Shown piece after piece: positions 1 through 7,077 of a stretch of DNA of 9,786 nt. The notes beneath the pieces were generated by a model that was not told where the DNA came from, did not search any database, and worked only from the letters and a program-made list of their open reading frames with translations. The stretch's first letter is position 1. Each line of letters begins with the position of its first letter. A program made the position numbers and the translations under genes. Source of the DNA: Hydrocurvibacter sp036169815 (GTDB lineage Bacteria; Campylobacterota; Campylobacteria; Campylobacterales; Sulfurimonadaceae). The stretch lies in NCBI GenBank assembly GCA_036169815.1, contig JAVHOA010000097.1, positions 1 through 9,786 of the forward strand, given 5' to 3'.

Positions 1-211
1 CTAATGTACTTAAATGTTTATTCAGATTATTTGCAACACTAATCGCATGGACGTAAAGATGTTCTTGCTCCTTCTTAAGCATCATATTTGACTCATATCC
101 CCATAAATAGGTGAGTAAAATAATAATAACCAAAGCAATTCCCACAAAAAGTGCAAGAAAAAGTTTAGTAACGATGGGAAAGGCATTCCATCGGTATTGA
201 AGCATAGACAT
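1..211 (-). CDS. Membrane-anchored sensor-like protein, N-terminus only (partial)
   Basis: This is the first 70 codons of a minus-strand gene that runs off the left edge of the window. The protein begins MSMLQYRWNAF and has one strong hydrophobic segment at about residues 14-39, preceded by a short basic cytoplasmic tail. After it comes a polar, helix-forming stretch (residues 42-70) that would start an extracytoplasmic domain. This layout is typical of sensor histidine kinases, chemoreceptors and GGDEF/EAL proteins, but the domain that would identify the family lies outside the window. The ATG at 211 is chosen because AAGG sits 7 nt upstream (222-219); an in-frame ATG at 205 is the alternative. 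It lies in the same direction as tgt, 255 bp downstream of it. The reading frame is seen; the sensor role is inferred. Confidence 0.65.
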   Translation of the reverse strand, partial: MSMLQYRWNAFPIVTKLFLALFVGIALVIIILLTYLWGYESNMMLKKEQEHLYVHAISVANNLNKHLSTL

Positions 212-466
212 TTTTACACCTTTTAAATTAGCAACTTACGAAAAATTTAAAGCAACCAGAATAAAAAAATAGAGATTGATATACTAAAGTTTATAACAAG
301 AATGAGTTTTCTTTTTTTATCAAATCTCTTAAAAAGCTCGATAAAATAGTTGCGACTCAATCTATCTCTTCAATGGTAAATATAACCAAATTATACTTTA
401 GAATTTCATTTTAGATACGTAGTCAGTCCTGTTAAAAGCTCACAAAAAAATATTTTCATTCTTGCA
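212..466. other. AT-rich intergenic region between tgt and the sensor-like gene
   Basis: The region is strongly AT-rich and holds no convincing gene. The longest small frames are 13 codons on plus (from 374) and 17 codons on minus (from 459), neither with a ribosome binding site. I see no GC-rich hairpin plus T-run that would end tgt transcription, so read-through into the sensor-like gene is possible. Promoter-like sequences for the minus-strand gene are present: TATAAT at 395-390 and a weaker TATAAA at 295-290. The octamer AAAAGCTC occurs twice (332-339 and 434-441), which may be chance. Confidence 0.6.
390..395 (-). promoter_or_regulatory. Candidate -10 box for the sensor-like gene
   Basis: Perfect TATAAT read on the minus strand, in an AT-rich context and with no clear -35, as is usual for the housekeeping promoters of Campylobacterota. 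Transcription would start near 383, giving a leader of about 170 nt. A weaker TATAAA at 295-290 would give a leader of about 70 nt. Which is used cannot be told from sequence. Confidence 0.35.
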
Positions 467-1588
467 TTACGCGTTTCTTTTTGCGTAAAACTCTTTTTTA
501 AACGTGGCGTATTTGTCTGCTAAAATCGCCTCACGTGCTTGTTTCATAAGGTTTAAGTAGTAGTGGAGATTGTGGATAGTTGCGAGTCGAAAGTAGGTAA
601 TCTCTCGGGCACGGAAGAGGTGGTTTAAGTAGGCTTTTGTGTAACGCTTACATGTAAGGCATTGGCACTCTGGATCGATAGGGGTGTTGTCGAGTTTGTA
701 TTTGGCGCCTTTGATATTTACTTTTCCAAAAGAGGTGAAAAGCGTGCCGTTTCTTGCGTTGCGAGTTGGCATGACGCAGTCAAACATATCGATGCCACGC
801 TCTATATTTTCTACTAAATCCTCAGGTGTTCCCACGCCCATAAGATAGCGGGGTTTGTCCGCTGGCATATAGGCGACTGTGTGTTCTACGGTGTCGTACA
901 TCTCGTTGTTGAGTTCGCCAACGCTAAGGCCACCGATGGCAAAACCATCATAAGGCAGGGCACAAAGCTCTGTTGCGGATTTGGTGCGAAACGCTTTGTC
1001 GGTGCCACCTTGGATGATGGCAAAGATATTTTGTTCCATGCCAAAACCTTGTGCTTGTTTTTCTCTAAAATATGCGATACTCTGCTTTGCCCACTCAGTC
1101 GTGCGCTCTATAGAGATGGCAATGCGCTCCCCAGTGGCTGGAAGGGCGACGAGATCATCTAAAATCATCATAATATCGCTCCCAAGATTAAGCTGAATAT
1201 CGATGACTTTTTGCGGAGTGAAGAAGTGTTTACTGCCATCGATGTGGCTGCGAAACTCGATGCCATCGGCTGATGGTTTTGAAATATCACTGAGACTAAA
1301 AGCTTGAAATCCGCCACTGTCTGTGAGAAAGCTTTTTGGATACGTAGTAAAACCATGCAGCTTGCCCATCTTTGCCACGACATCATCTCCGGGGCGCAAA
1401 TACATGTGATATGTGTTTGCTAAAATAATCTGCGCGCCAAGCAACTCCTCCATATCTGCCATATCGAGCGCTTTGACGCTTCCGATGGTTCCAACTGGCA
1501 TAAAAACGGGTGTTTGGATGGTAGAGTGCGCAGTCTTGATAGTGCAAGCTCTCGCATTTCCTGAGGTTTTTTCAAGGGTAAATTCCAT
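467..1588 (-). CDS. tgt: Queuine tRNA-ribosyltransferase (tRNA-guanine transglycosylase)
   Basis: The enzyme exchanges guanine for the 7-deazaguanine precursor preQ1 at wobble position 34 of GUN-anticodon tRNAs (Asp, Asn, His, Tyr), a step of queuosine synthesis. The 373-residue product closely matches bacterial Tgt in length (E. coli 375). Visible landmarks are FLTDSGGFQ with Asp90, LDD with Asp144 in the substrate pocket, GGLSVGE (219-225), GIDMFDCVMPTRNARNG with the likely nucleophile Asp267, and the zinc ligands Cys308, Cys310, Cys313 and His339. All catalytic positions are intact. The frame stays open for 43 codons upstream, but that part reads through the promoter and does not resemble Tgt. 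ATG 1588 aligns with family N-termini and has an AGAG-type ribosome site; ATG 1603 is the alternative. It is transcribed divergently from the RCK-like gene. Confidence 0.96.
   Translation of the reverse strand: MEFTLEKTSGNARACTIKTAHSTIQTPVFMPVGTIGSVKALDMADMEELLGAQIILANTYHMYLRPGDDVVAKMGKLHGFTTYPKSFLTDSGGFQAFSLSDISKPSADGIEFRSHIDGSKHFFTPQKVIDIQLNLGSDIMMILDDLVALPATGERIAISIERTTEWAKQSIAYFREKQAQGFGMEQNIFAIIQGGTDKAFRTKSATELCALPYDGFAIGGLSVGELNNEMYDTVEHTVAYMPADKPRYLMGVGTPEDLVENIERGIDMFDCVMPTRNARNGTLFTSFGKVNIKGAKYKLDNTPIDPECQCLTCKRYTKAYLNHLFRAREITYFRLATIHNLHYYLNLMKQAREAILADKYATFKKEFYAKRNA
647..658. repeat. 12-bp palindrome CTTACATGTAAG, copy 1
   Basis: Perfect 12-bp palindrome inside tgt, identical to the one at 7024-7035 in mtaB. 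Its core TACATGTA occurs six times in the window, at 649, 2548, 5775, 6557, 7026 and 8992. All copies lie inside genes. Role unknown; see findings. Confidence 0.6.
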
Positions 1589-1624
1589 AAATTCTCTTTG
1601 CATGGTAGGGTTTTTAAAGTTAAA

Positions 1625-1633
1625 ATTATAGCA
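1625..1633 (-). promoter_or_regulatory. tgt promoter, extended -10 (TGCTATAAT)
   Basis: Read on the minus strand, TGC TATAAT is a perfect -10 hexamer with a TG extension. The transcription start would fall near 1618, giving a leader of about 30 nt to the tgt ATG at 1588. No -35 is evident. It pairs with the divergent promoter at 1682-1690, which has the same nine bases; the two predicted start sites are about 80 bp apart, so the transcripts do not overlap. Confidence 0.7.
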
Positions 1634-1681
1634 TTTTATGCTTATGCGCGCCTCTAAAGATACTGTTTTATTCTCCCCTTG

Positions 1682-1690
1682 TGCTATAAT
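1682..1690 (+). promoter_or_regulatory. Promoter of the RCK-like gene, extended -10 (TGCTATAAT)
   Basis: A perfect TATAAT (1685-1690) with TG extension ends only 7 nt before the ATG at 1698. The normal distance puts transcription start at 1696-1698, most likely the A of the ATG itself. The mRNA would therefore be leaderless or carry a one- or two-base leader. The intervening CGCGGCC contains no Shine-Dalgarno sequence, consistent with this reading. Confidence 0.7.
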
Positions 1691-1697
1691 CGCGGCC

Positions 1698-3104
1698 ATG
1701 AAAAAGATACTTATCATCAGTGACAGTGAAATTGGTCGCCAATTTATAGAACGGGTTGTTGATACCTATACGAGCGATAATGTTTATTACATTGTACAGC
1801 CAAAAGCGGTTCATTTTGAAAATGCAAATCCTGCGCGTTTTAAGTTTTTCGAGTTTGATCCAACAAGCCTCTCTAAGCTTTCCAATATTCTTAAAATGGA
1901 GTTTGTGCAAGCAATTATCGCTTTACATGAACTCTCTGACGTTGAACATACAATCAAAAATATCAGAATATTGAAAAAAAAGCTTCGCCTTATCGTGCTT
2001 GATTATTGGGGTTTTGAAAATCGAGACCCCAGTATTTTATATGTCAAACAAAATGAGATTATGGCTTCAAGACTGCTAGACTATCTGCCAAATGTTCCCA
2101 TAACAGCAAAAAATGTTGGCTTAGGAGCGGGTGAGATTATGGAGGTTTTGGTTCCTTTTGGAAGCTCTTTTGTGTATCGCCATATTGGTGCCATCGAGCA
2201 AAACAGATGGAGGATTGCTGCCATTTATAGAAACCGGGAGTTGTTGCTTCCAAACAATAAAAGAATGATCCATCCAAATGATCTCTTGCTTTTAGTCGGT
2301 GAACCTACTGTTTTAAAATCTGTGTACCGTGCCATCAAACGTGAACTTGGACAGTTTCCTGAGCCTTTTGGCTCAAACTTGTATCTTTATATTGATATGC
2401 TCAAAGAGAATCATAACAACATCAAAGATCTGCTTCGCCGTGCTTTATTTATCCATAAAAGTTTTAAACACAATCTTTATATTAAAGTTTTTAACCCAAG
2501 TGATATCGATCTTTTATGGGCGATAAAAGATTTAAGTTGCGCAAACGTACATGTAGCAATAAACTATCAAAATCAGCCAATACAAACGATTTTTAAAAAT
2601 GATATGAAACAATATCATATCGGCTTGGTTATGGTATCTAAGGATATTTTTAGCAATTATGTCACCCGTCGTATGCTCTATGATGTGCATTTGCCTGTTC
2701 TAAAAATTGCAAATAGATCTTTTTCAAGGTTGCGAGACAGTGTGGCGATTTTGATGGAAAATAGCGAGCTTGAAAAAGTTTCTACAACCGTTTTTGATAT
2801 CTCATCGCAGATGGGATTTAATCTAGAGCTTTTAAACGACAGCAATGAAACAGATGCCCATAAAGAGCAAGTAATCGAGCAGTTTGCTAACCTTGCGACC
2901 ATCTTTTCTAAAGCCATCAAAGTGACCGCAAGCGAGGGAAATCCTATCCGAGAACTTCGACAGAAAGAAAATTTTATGCAACTCCTTCCATTTACTCAAA
3001 AGATGGCAGAGCGACAGATATTTTCACTCTTTTCCACCGATAGCGAACGACTCTATTACAAGCTCGATGGATACCATCAGATCTTTATTCCCGTACAGAT
3101 TTAA
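1698..3104 (+). CDS. RCK/TrkA-C domain protein (COG3400-like), function unknown
   Basis: A 468-residue soluble protein with no membrane segment. Residues 1-125 form a Rossmann-like TrkA-N-type fold starting MKKILIISDSEIG. The usual GxGxxG loop is degenerate, with Ser8 and Ser10 in place of the first glycines, so NAD binding is doubtful. Residues about 145-215 match a TrkA-C/RCK-C domain: EIMEVLVPFGSSF, then a conserved ..RNRELLLPNNKRMIHPNDLLLLVGEP pattern around 178-203. Residues 225-350 suggest an alpha/beta domain, perhaps like universal stress proteins, followed by a helical tail. ATG 1698 is chosen because MKKILIIS is the natural start of the fold; earlier in-frame ATGs at 1638 and 1644 lie upstream of the -10 box. 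RCK domains usually gate ion channels or transporters in response to ligands. It is the first gene of the rightward cluster; the real partner is unknown. Confidence 0.85.
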   Translation: MKKILIISDSEIGRQFIERVVDTYTSDNVYYIVQPKAVHFENANPARFKFFEFDPTSLSKLSNILKMEFVQAIIALHELSDVEHTIKNIRILKKKLRLIVLDYWGFENRDPSILYVKQNEIMASRLLDYLPNVPITAKNVGLGAGEIMEVLVPFGSSFVYRHIGAIEQNRWRIAAIYRNRELLLPNNKRMIHPNDLLLLVGEPTVLKSVYRAIKRELGQFPEPFGSNLYLYIDMLKENHNNIKDLLRRALFIHKSFKHNLYIKVFNPSDIDLLWAIKDLSCANVHVAINYQNQPIQTIFKNDMKQYHIGLVMVSKDIFSNYVTRRMLYDVHLPVLKIANRSFSRLRDSVAILMENSELEKVSTTVFDISSQMGFNLELLNDSNETDAHKEQVIEQFANLATIFSKAIKVTASEGNPIRELRQKENFMQLLPFTQKMAERQIFSLFSTDSERLYYKLDGYHQIFIPVQI

Positions 3105-3125
3105 ATTCACACGTTTTTAAGTGAC

Positions 3126-3151
3126 TATAAAGTATTATCTAAAACTTTATA
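3126..3151. repeat. 8-bp inverted repeat with promoter-like sequence upstream of aroB
   Basis: TATAAAGT (3126-3133) and its perfect complement ACTTTATA (3144-3151) flank a 10-bp spacer, within the 63-bp gap between the RCK-like gene and aroB. The arms are AT-only except for one pair, so a stable RNA terminator is unlikely; an operator for a dimeric regulator is possible. -10-like hexamers overlap it: TATTAT at 3133-3138 and TATAAA at 3148-3153. A separate aroB promoter is therefore possible. Confidence 0.45.
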
Positions 3152-3167
3152 AAATTGGACGGGTACC

Positions 3168-4217
3168 ATGGTCGTAGATATCACACTTAAAAAAGTCATA
3201 GACAACTCTTATAAAATAACGATTGATAAACTCAGCGATTTGCGTTTTGATAAAAAAGTGGCGATAGTCACTAATCCTAAAGTTGCAGGCTTGCATCTTC
3301 GCTATCTCTTAAATAGCATCTCTGCAAAAGAGCTCTACATTATCACCGTTCCCGATGGTGAAGCGTATAAAAATCAAGCAACTATTGACCTTATCTTAGA
3401 AAATCTTTTTAACCACCGTTTCAACCGCGGCTCTTTACTACTCGCTTTTGGTGGCGGAGTGATTGGTGATATGACGGGATATGCGGCAAGTATCTACCAA
3501 AGAGGGATTGATTTTATCCAGATTCCAACAACACTTTTATCACAAGTAGATGCGAGCGTTGGTGGAAAAACCGGGATGAACAACAGCTTTGGAAAAAATC
3601 TTATCGGGGCGTTTCACCAACCTAAAGCGGTTTACATAGATCCCTATTTTCTCTCAACGCTTCCATCACGGGAGTTTGGTGCGGGAATCGCTGAGATTGT
3701 AAAAATGGCGGTGACTTTTGATGCAGATCTCTTTGCATGGCTTGAAGAAAATGATCTTAACTCCGCGACCGTTTTAGCAGAAGCCATCAAAAAATCTGTA
3801 GAAACAAAAGCAAAAGTTGTTTCACAAGATGAAAAAGAGCAGGGGCTTCGCGCTGCCCTCAACTATGGTCACACCTTTGCGCATGTGATTGAAAATGAGA
3901 CAAACTATACGGCTTATTTGCATGGAGAAGCCGTAGCTATTGGGATGGTGATGGCAAATGCGCTTGCATGTAAGCTCGGATTTATGTCCGAGGATGAAGC
4001 CTTGAGAGTCAAAAATCTACTACAAAAATACCATTTGCCACTCAGCTATGCCATCAAAGATGTGGAGCGTTTTTATGCGGCATTTTTCCTTGATAAAAAA
4101 AGCTCTGATAGCAATATCACTTTTATTCTTGCCGATGGAATTGGTGGCGTGAAGATCACGGATGCAGTTGATGGGGCGAGCGTCAAAGAGATTTTGCAAA
4201 CATACAAGGTAAACTGA
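3168..4217 (+). CDS. aroB: 3-dehydroquinate synthase
   Basis: Catalyses the second shikimate-pathway step, converting DAHP to 3-dehydroquinate with NAD and a divalent metal, in the cytoplasm. The 349-residue protein has the usual family length. It shows the nucleotide-binding GGGVIGDMTGYAAS (95-108), IPTTLLSQVDASVGGKTGMN (119-138), KNLIGAFHQP (143-152), and the metal ligands Glu176 (GIAEIVK), His235 (NYGHTFAH) and His252 (YLHGEA). Nothing essential is missing. ATG 3168 has GGA 8 nt upstream (3157-3159), a weak site; GTG at 3171 is a less likely start. Its stop codon overlaps the next start by one base (TGATG), implying translational coupling to the channel gene. Identification is certain from motifs. 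Confidence 0.97.
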   Translation: MVVDITLKKVIDNSYKITIDKLSDLRFDKKVAIVTNPKVAGLHLRYLLNSISAKELYIITVPDGEAYKNQATIDLILENLFNHRFNRGSLLLAFGGGVIGDMTGYAASIYQRGIDFIQIPTTLLSQVDASVGGKTGMNNSFGKNLIGAFHQPKAVYIDPYFLSTLPSREFGAGIAEIVKMAVTFDADLFAWLEENDLNSATVLAEAIKKSVETKAKVVSQDEKEQGLRAALNYGHTFAHVIENETNYTAYLHGEAVAIGMVMANALACKLGFMSEDEALRVKNLLQKYHLPLSYAIKDVERFYAAFFLDKKSSDSNITFILADGIGGVKITDAVDGASVKEILQTYKVN

Positions 4218-5830
4218 TGCTCAAACTTCTGCTAACTTTTTTTTATGCACTTTCTCTTTATGCAGCGCAAATCAAAGATGCAAATAGCACAATTGAAGAC
4301 ACCCTTAAGCAAAAAGAGGAACAGATTGCAGCCTATCTCTCACAAATAGATGCAATCGATGCACAGATGCCATCGGATAATGTTTGGGTCAAAAACTACA
4401 GCTCTTATCTCACCTCTTTGGATGTCAAAAAGAACCTCGATGAGGTAAAAAAGCAGATAGCTCTTTTAAAGCAAGGCAGCAATAGATACAGTAAAAACTT
4501 TGATGAACTCTCCTCTTTGCGTTCAAAAGAGAATATTCTTGCAAATCAGATGATGCAGTTTCGAGGCAAGGAATCCGCACCCTTTGCAGAACTTTTAACG
4601 CCTCCAGATTTTGGTGATGTTCCCTCTATGAACAACCCTTTAGATATTTTTACAGGGTACTCTTTTATCAAACAGGTTAATAATAATTATGATGATTATA
4701 TCAAGCAAAAAGAGAGTTTAGCGACTGTTGTGAGCTTGTTGGAAAAGAAAAGAGCAATCTATGAAAACCTTGCTTTGCTTAAAGGTGATGCGCAAATACA
4801 AAGTGCTTTAGACGATGTACAAAGAGAGCTTGAACGCTTTAGTGTTGCCCTTGATACCATCAATATTACGCAAAGTGTGTACAAAAAACGTATTGAAGTC
4901 ATCGAAATAAATATCAATAAAAAGATTCAAGAGCAGATTTATAAAATTATGAAAATAGGAATAATTATTATTCTTCTTTTTGTTATTTTGTTTTTTCTCA
5001 AACTTGCTATCAAAAAATACATCAAGGACAATGAGCGTTTTTATACGGCAAATAAGATTATCACTTTTGTGAATTTTACCTTGATTATTTTGATTCTCTT
5101 TTTTAACTACATAGAAAACGTGAGTTATCTTGTAACCATTTTAGGGTTTGCTTCAGCGGGGATTGCCATCGCTATGAAAGACTGGTTTATGAGTATTTTA
5201 GGCTGGCTTGTGATTGTTTTTGGAGGCAGTATTCATGTTGGTGATAGAATCCGTGTCGATATGGATGGAACGGTGTATGTCGGCGATGTTATGGATATTT
5301 CGCTTTTGCGTATTACTATTTTTGAGGATGTCACACTCTCTTCGTATGTAACAAACCGTCGTGCTGGGCGTATTATCTTTATTCCAAATAACTATGTGTT
5401 TACAAGAATGATTGCCAACTACACACACCATTCACTCAAAACTGTTTGGGATGGGATTGATATTGTTATCACTTTTGACTCCAACCATAAAAAAGCGATG
5501 CATATTTGTAAAGAGGTAAGCCGAAAATATTCAAAAGGCTATACGGAGATTACACGTAAACAGTTAAGCAGACTTCGCAGTCACTACAGCCTAAAAAATA
5601 GCAATGTAGAACCACGAATTTTTACTTTTATAGAACCAAATGGAGTTGCGATTAGCACATGGTATTTGACAAATGCGTATGCGACTTTGACTCTGCGAAG
5701 TACCATTTCCATGGAGATTGTCGAGGCGTTTAACAAAGAGGAAGATATTACCATCGCCTACCCGACACAACGCTTACATGTAGAGACAATAAATAGAAAA
5801 ATGCCAGAAATTTCAGAGGAGAATCTATGA
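4217..5830 (+). CDS. MscS-family mechanosensitive channel with large periplasmic coiled-coil domain
   Basis: An inner-membrane channel predicted to release solutes when membrane tension rises. The 537 residues comprise a signal peptide (1-17, ending LSLYAA), a Glu/Lys/Gln-rich helical region about 18-240 that should be periplasmic and coiled-coil, TM1 (about 244-266), TM2 (280-298) and the pore-lining TM3 (about 302-337). TM3 begins GFASAGIAIA, a small-residue helix like MscS TM3; where E. coli MscS has QG at the helix break, this protein has KD (321-322). Next comes the MscS beta domain (GDRIRVDMDGTVYVGDV, 342-358; IFIPNNYVFTRMIANYT, 387-403), with an extra loop near 371-384, and a C-terminal alpha/beta domain. 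It is about twice the length of E. coli MscS (286), more like MscK-type members. AAGG 7 nt before the ATG and the 1-nt overlap with aroB support the start. It overlaps mtaB by 4 nt. Confidence 0.92.
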   Translation: MLKLLLTFFYALSLYAAQIKDANSTIEDTLKQKEEQIAAYLSQIDAIDAQMPSDNVWVKNYSSYLTSLDVKKNLDEVKKQIALLKQGSNRYSKNFDELSSLRSKENILANQMMQFRGKESAPFAELLTPPDFGDVPSMNNPLDIFTGYSFIKQVNNNYDDYIKQKESLATVVSLLEKKRAIYENLALLKGDAQIQSALDDVQRELERFSVALDTINITQSVYKKRIEVIEININKKIQEQIYKIMKIGIIIILLFVILFFLKLAIKKYIKDNERFYTANKIITFVNFTLIILILFFNYIENVSYLVTILGFASAGIAIAMKDWFMSILGWLVIVFGGSIHVGDRIRVDMDGTVYVGDVMDISLLRITIFEDVTLSSYVTNRRAGRIIFIPNNYVFTRMIANYTHHSLKTVWDGIDIVITFDSNHKKAMHICKEVSRKYSKGYTEITRKQLSRLRSHYSLKNSNVEPRIFTFIEPNGVAISTWYLTNAYATLTLRSTISMEIVEAFNKEEDITIAYPTQRLHVETINRKMPEISEENL

Positions 5831-7077
5831 GAAAAAAAGTTTATTTTAAAACTTTTGGATGCCGAACAAACCTTTTTGATTCTCAGGTGATGATGCAAAA
5901 TTTAGAAGATTTTGATATCACAGAGGATGAATCCAAAGCAGATGTGATTGTGGTTAACTCTTGCACTGTGACAAACGGAGCAGATACAACCGTGCGCTCT
6001 TATGTCAATCACATTGAAAAAACTACGGGTGCAAAACTCTTTTTAACGGGTTGTGGTGCGCATACAAAGGGCGAAAATCTCTTTGAAAAGAAAAAAGTAT
6101 TTGGTGTGTTTGGTCAAAGCGAAAAACAAAAGATCAATACACTTTTAAAAGAGAAGACTCCTTTTTATGAGCTAGGCGATCTCAACTTTGTAGATGATGC
6201 GGTGGTCGGCGAGTTTATCGGAAAAAGCCGCGCGTTTCTTAAGATTCAAGAGGGATGTAACTTTCGTTGTAACTACTGCATTATCCCATTTGTGCGTGGC
6301 GATGCAAGAAGTTTGGATGAAAATAGAATCTTAGAACAAGTGTATAGGCTCTCAACAAATGGTTTTGGAGAGTTTATATTAACGGGAACAAATGTCGGAA
6401 GTTACGGCACGGGTGAGGGCACAAATATCGCGCGTTTGATGAAAAAAATGAGCCAGATACGCGGCGTAAGACGCATACGTGTGGGAAGTTTGGAACCGAT
6501 TCAGATAAACGATGAGTTTAAAGAGATTTTGGATGAACCATGGCTTGAACGTCACTTACATGTAGCACTCCAACACACTTCACCCTTGATGTTAAAACTG
6601 ATGAATCGACGCAATCGCTATGAAAGTGATTTGCAGCTTTTTGAAATGTTAGCAGACAAAGGGTTTGCGCTTGGAACCGATTTTATTGTCGGGCATCCTG
6701 GAGAAACAGAGGCAATTTGGCAAGAAGCTATGGTTAATGCACAGCGCTTGCCACTGACACATCTGCATGCTTTCACCTTCTCAAAACGAGATAATACTCC
6801 ATCGGCGAGTATGAAAAATGAGGTTGGTGGCAATATTGCAAGAGAGCGTTTGCACACATTGACTTCGCTTGTAGATGCTAAAAATCTAGCGTTTAGAAAA
6901 GCATTTAGCGGTGTACTTGAGATTTTGGTTGAGAACCCAAAAGAGGATGGATTTTATAGCGGATTTGATCAGCATTTTAACAAGGTCGTTTTAAAATCTG
7001 CAGAAGATTTGAGTGGCAATTGGCTTACATGTAAGGATTTTAGCGTCAAGGATGAATACAACTATGTTCAAATCTAA
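5827..7077 (+). CDS. mtaB: tRNA (N6-threonylcarbamoyladenosine37-C2)-methylthiotransferase MtaB
   Basis: A radical-SAM enzyme that adds a methylthio group to t6A37 of ANN-decoding tRNAs, giving ms2t6A and stabilising codon pairing. The 416-residue protein has all three parts of the family. The N-terminal methylthiotransferase domain has Cys12 (TFGCRTN), Cys46 (NSCTVT) and Cys76 (TGCGA), which bind the auxiliary Fe-S cluster. The radical-SAM core has Cys144, Cys148 and Cys151 (CNFRCNYC). A short TRAM-like domain is at about 358-412. The TFGCRTN and NSCTVTNGAD wording favours MtaB (YqeV type) over MiaB or RimO. ATG 5827 overlaps the channel gene stop by 4 nt (ATGA), with AGGAG 5 nt upstream. 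With tgt, it makes two anticodon-loop modification genes in one region. Confidence 0.92.
   Translation: MRKKVYFKTFGCRTNLFDSQVMMQNLEDFDITEDESKADVIVVNSCTVTNGADTTVRSYVNHIEKTTGAKLFLTGCGAHTKGENLFEKKKVFGVFGQSEKQKINTLLKEKTPFYELGDLNFVDDAVVGEFIGKSRAFLKIQEGCNFRCNYCIIPFVRGDARSLDENRILEQVYRLSTNGFGEFILTGTNVGSYGTGEGTNIARLMKKMSQIRGVRRIRVGSLEPIQINDEFKEILDEPWLERHLHVALQHTSPLMLKLMNRRNRYESDLQLFEMLADKGFALGTDFIVGHPGETEAIWQEAMVNAQRLPLTHLHAFTFSKRDNTPSASMKNEVGGNIARERLHTLTSLVDAKNLAFRKAFSGVLEILVENPKEDGFYSGFDQHFNKVVLKSAEDLSGNWLTCKDFSVKDEYNYVQI
7024..7035. repeat. 12-bp palindrome CTTACATGTAAG, copy 2
   Basis: Identical to the palindrome at 647-658. It lies in the last codons of mtaB, about 30 nt before the start of the ATPase gene. 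In both genes it encodes Leu-Thr-Cys-Lys, but the shared TACATGTA core appears in another reading frame in the other four copies. Confidence 0.6.
7048..7052 (+). promoter_or_regulatory. Ribosome binding site that decides the ATPase start
   Basis: AAGGA at 7048-7052 directly abuts the ATG at 7052, so it cannot serve that codon. It lies 11 nt before the in-frame ATG at 7064, a long but usable distance. This favours 7064 over 7052 and over 7013. Confidence 0.45.

Noticed and set aside
301..466. Possible leader peptide or small genes in the intergenic region
   Set aside because: Frames of 13 and 17 codons only, without ribosome sites or regulatory hairpins.
434..466. Terminator after tgt
   Set aside because: Only an AT-only AAAATATTTT palindrome is present. 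There is no GC stem followed by a U-run, so no terminator is called.
881..1386. Several open frames of 70-93 codons opposite or out of frame with tgt
   Set aside because: They are shadows of the conserved tgt coding sequence, with no domains and no start signals.
1638..1697. Upstream ATG starts (1638, 1644) for the RCK-like gene
   Set aside because: They lie upstream of the -10 box, have no ribosome site, and add residues unlike the start of a Rossmann fold.
1589..1717. 43-codon upstream extension of the tgt frame to an ATG at 1717
   Set aside because: It reads through the tgt promoter, does not resemble Tgt, and the shorter 373-residue form matches the usual family length and N-terminus.
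7013..7063. Longer starts (7013, 7052) for the FtsH-like gene
   Set aside because: 7013 lies deep in mtaB without a ribosome site. 7052 directly touches the AAGGA and is less likely, though not excluded.
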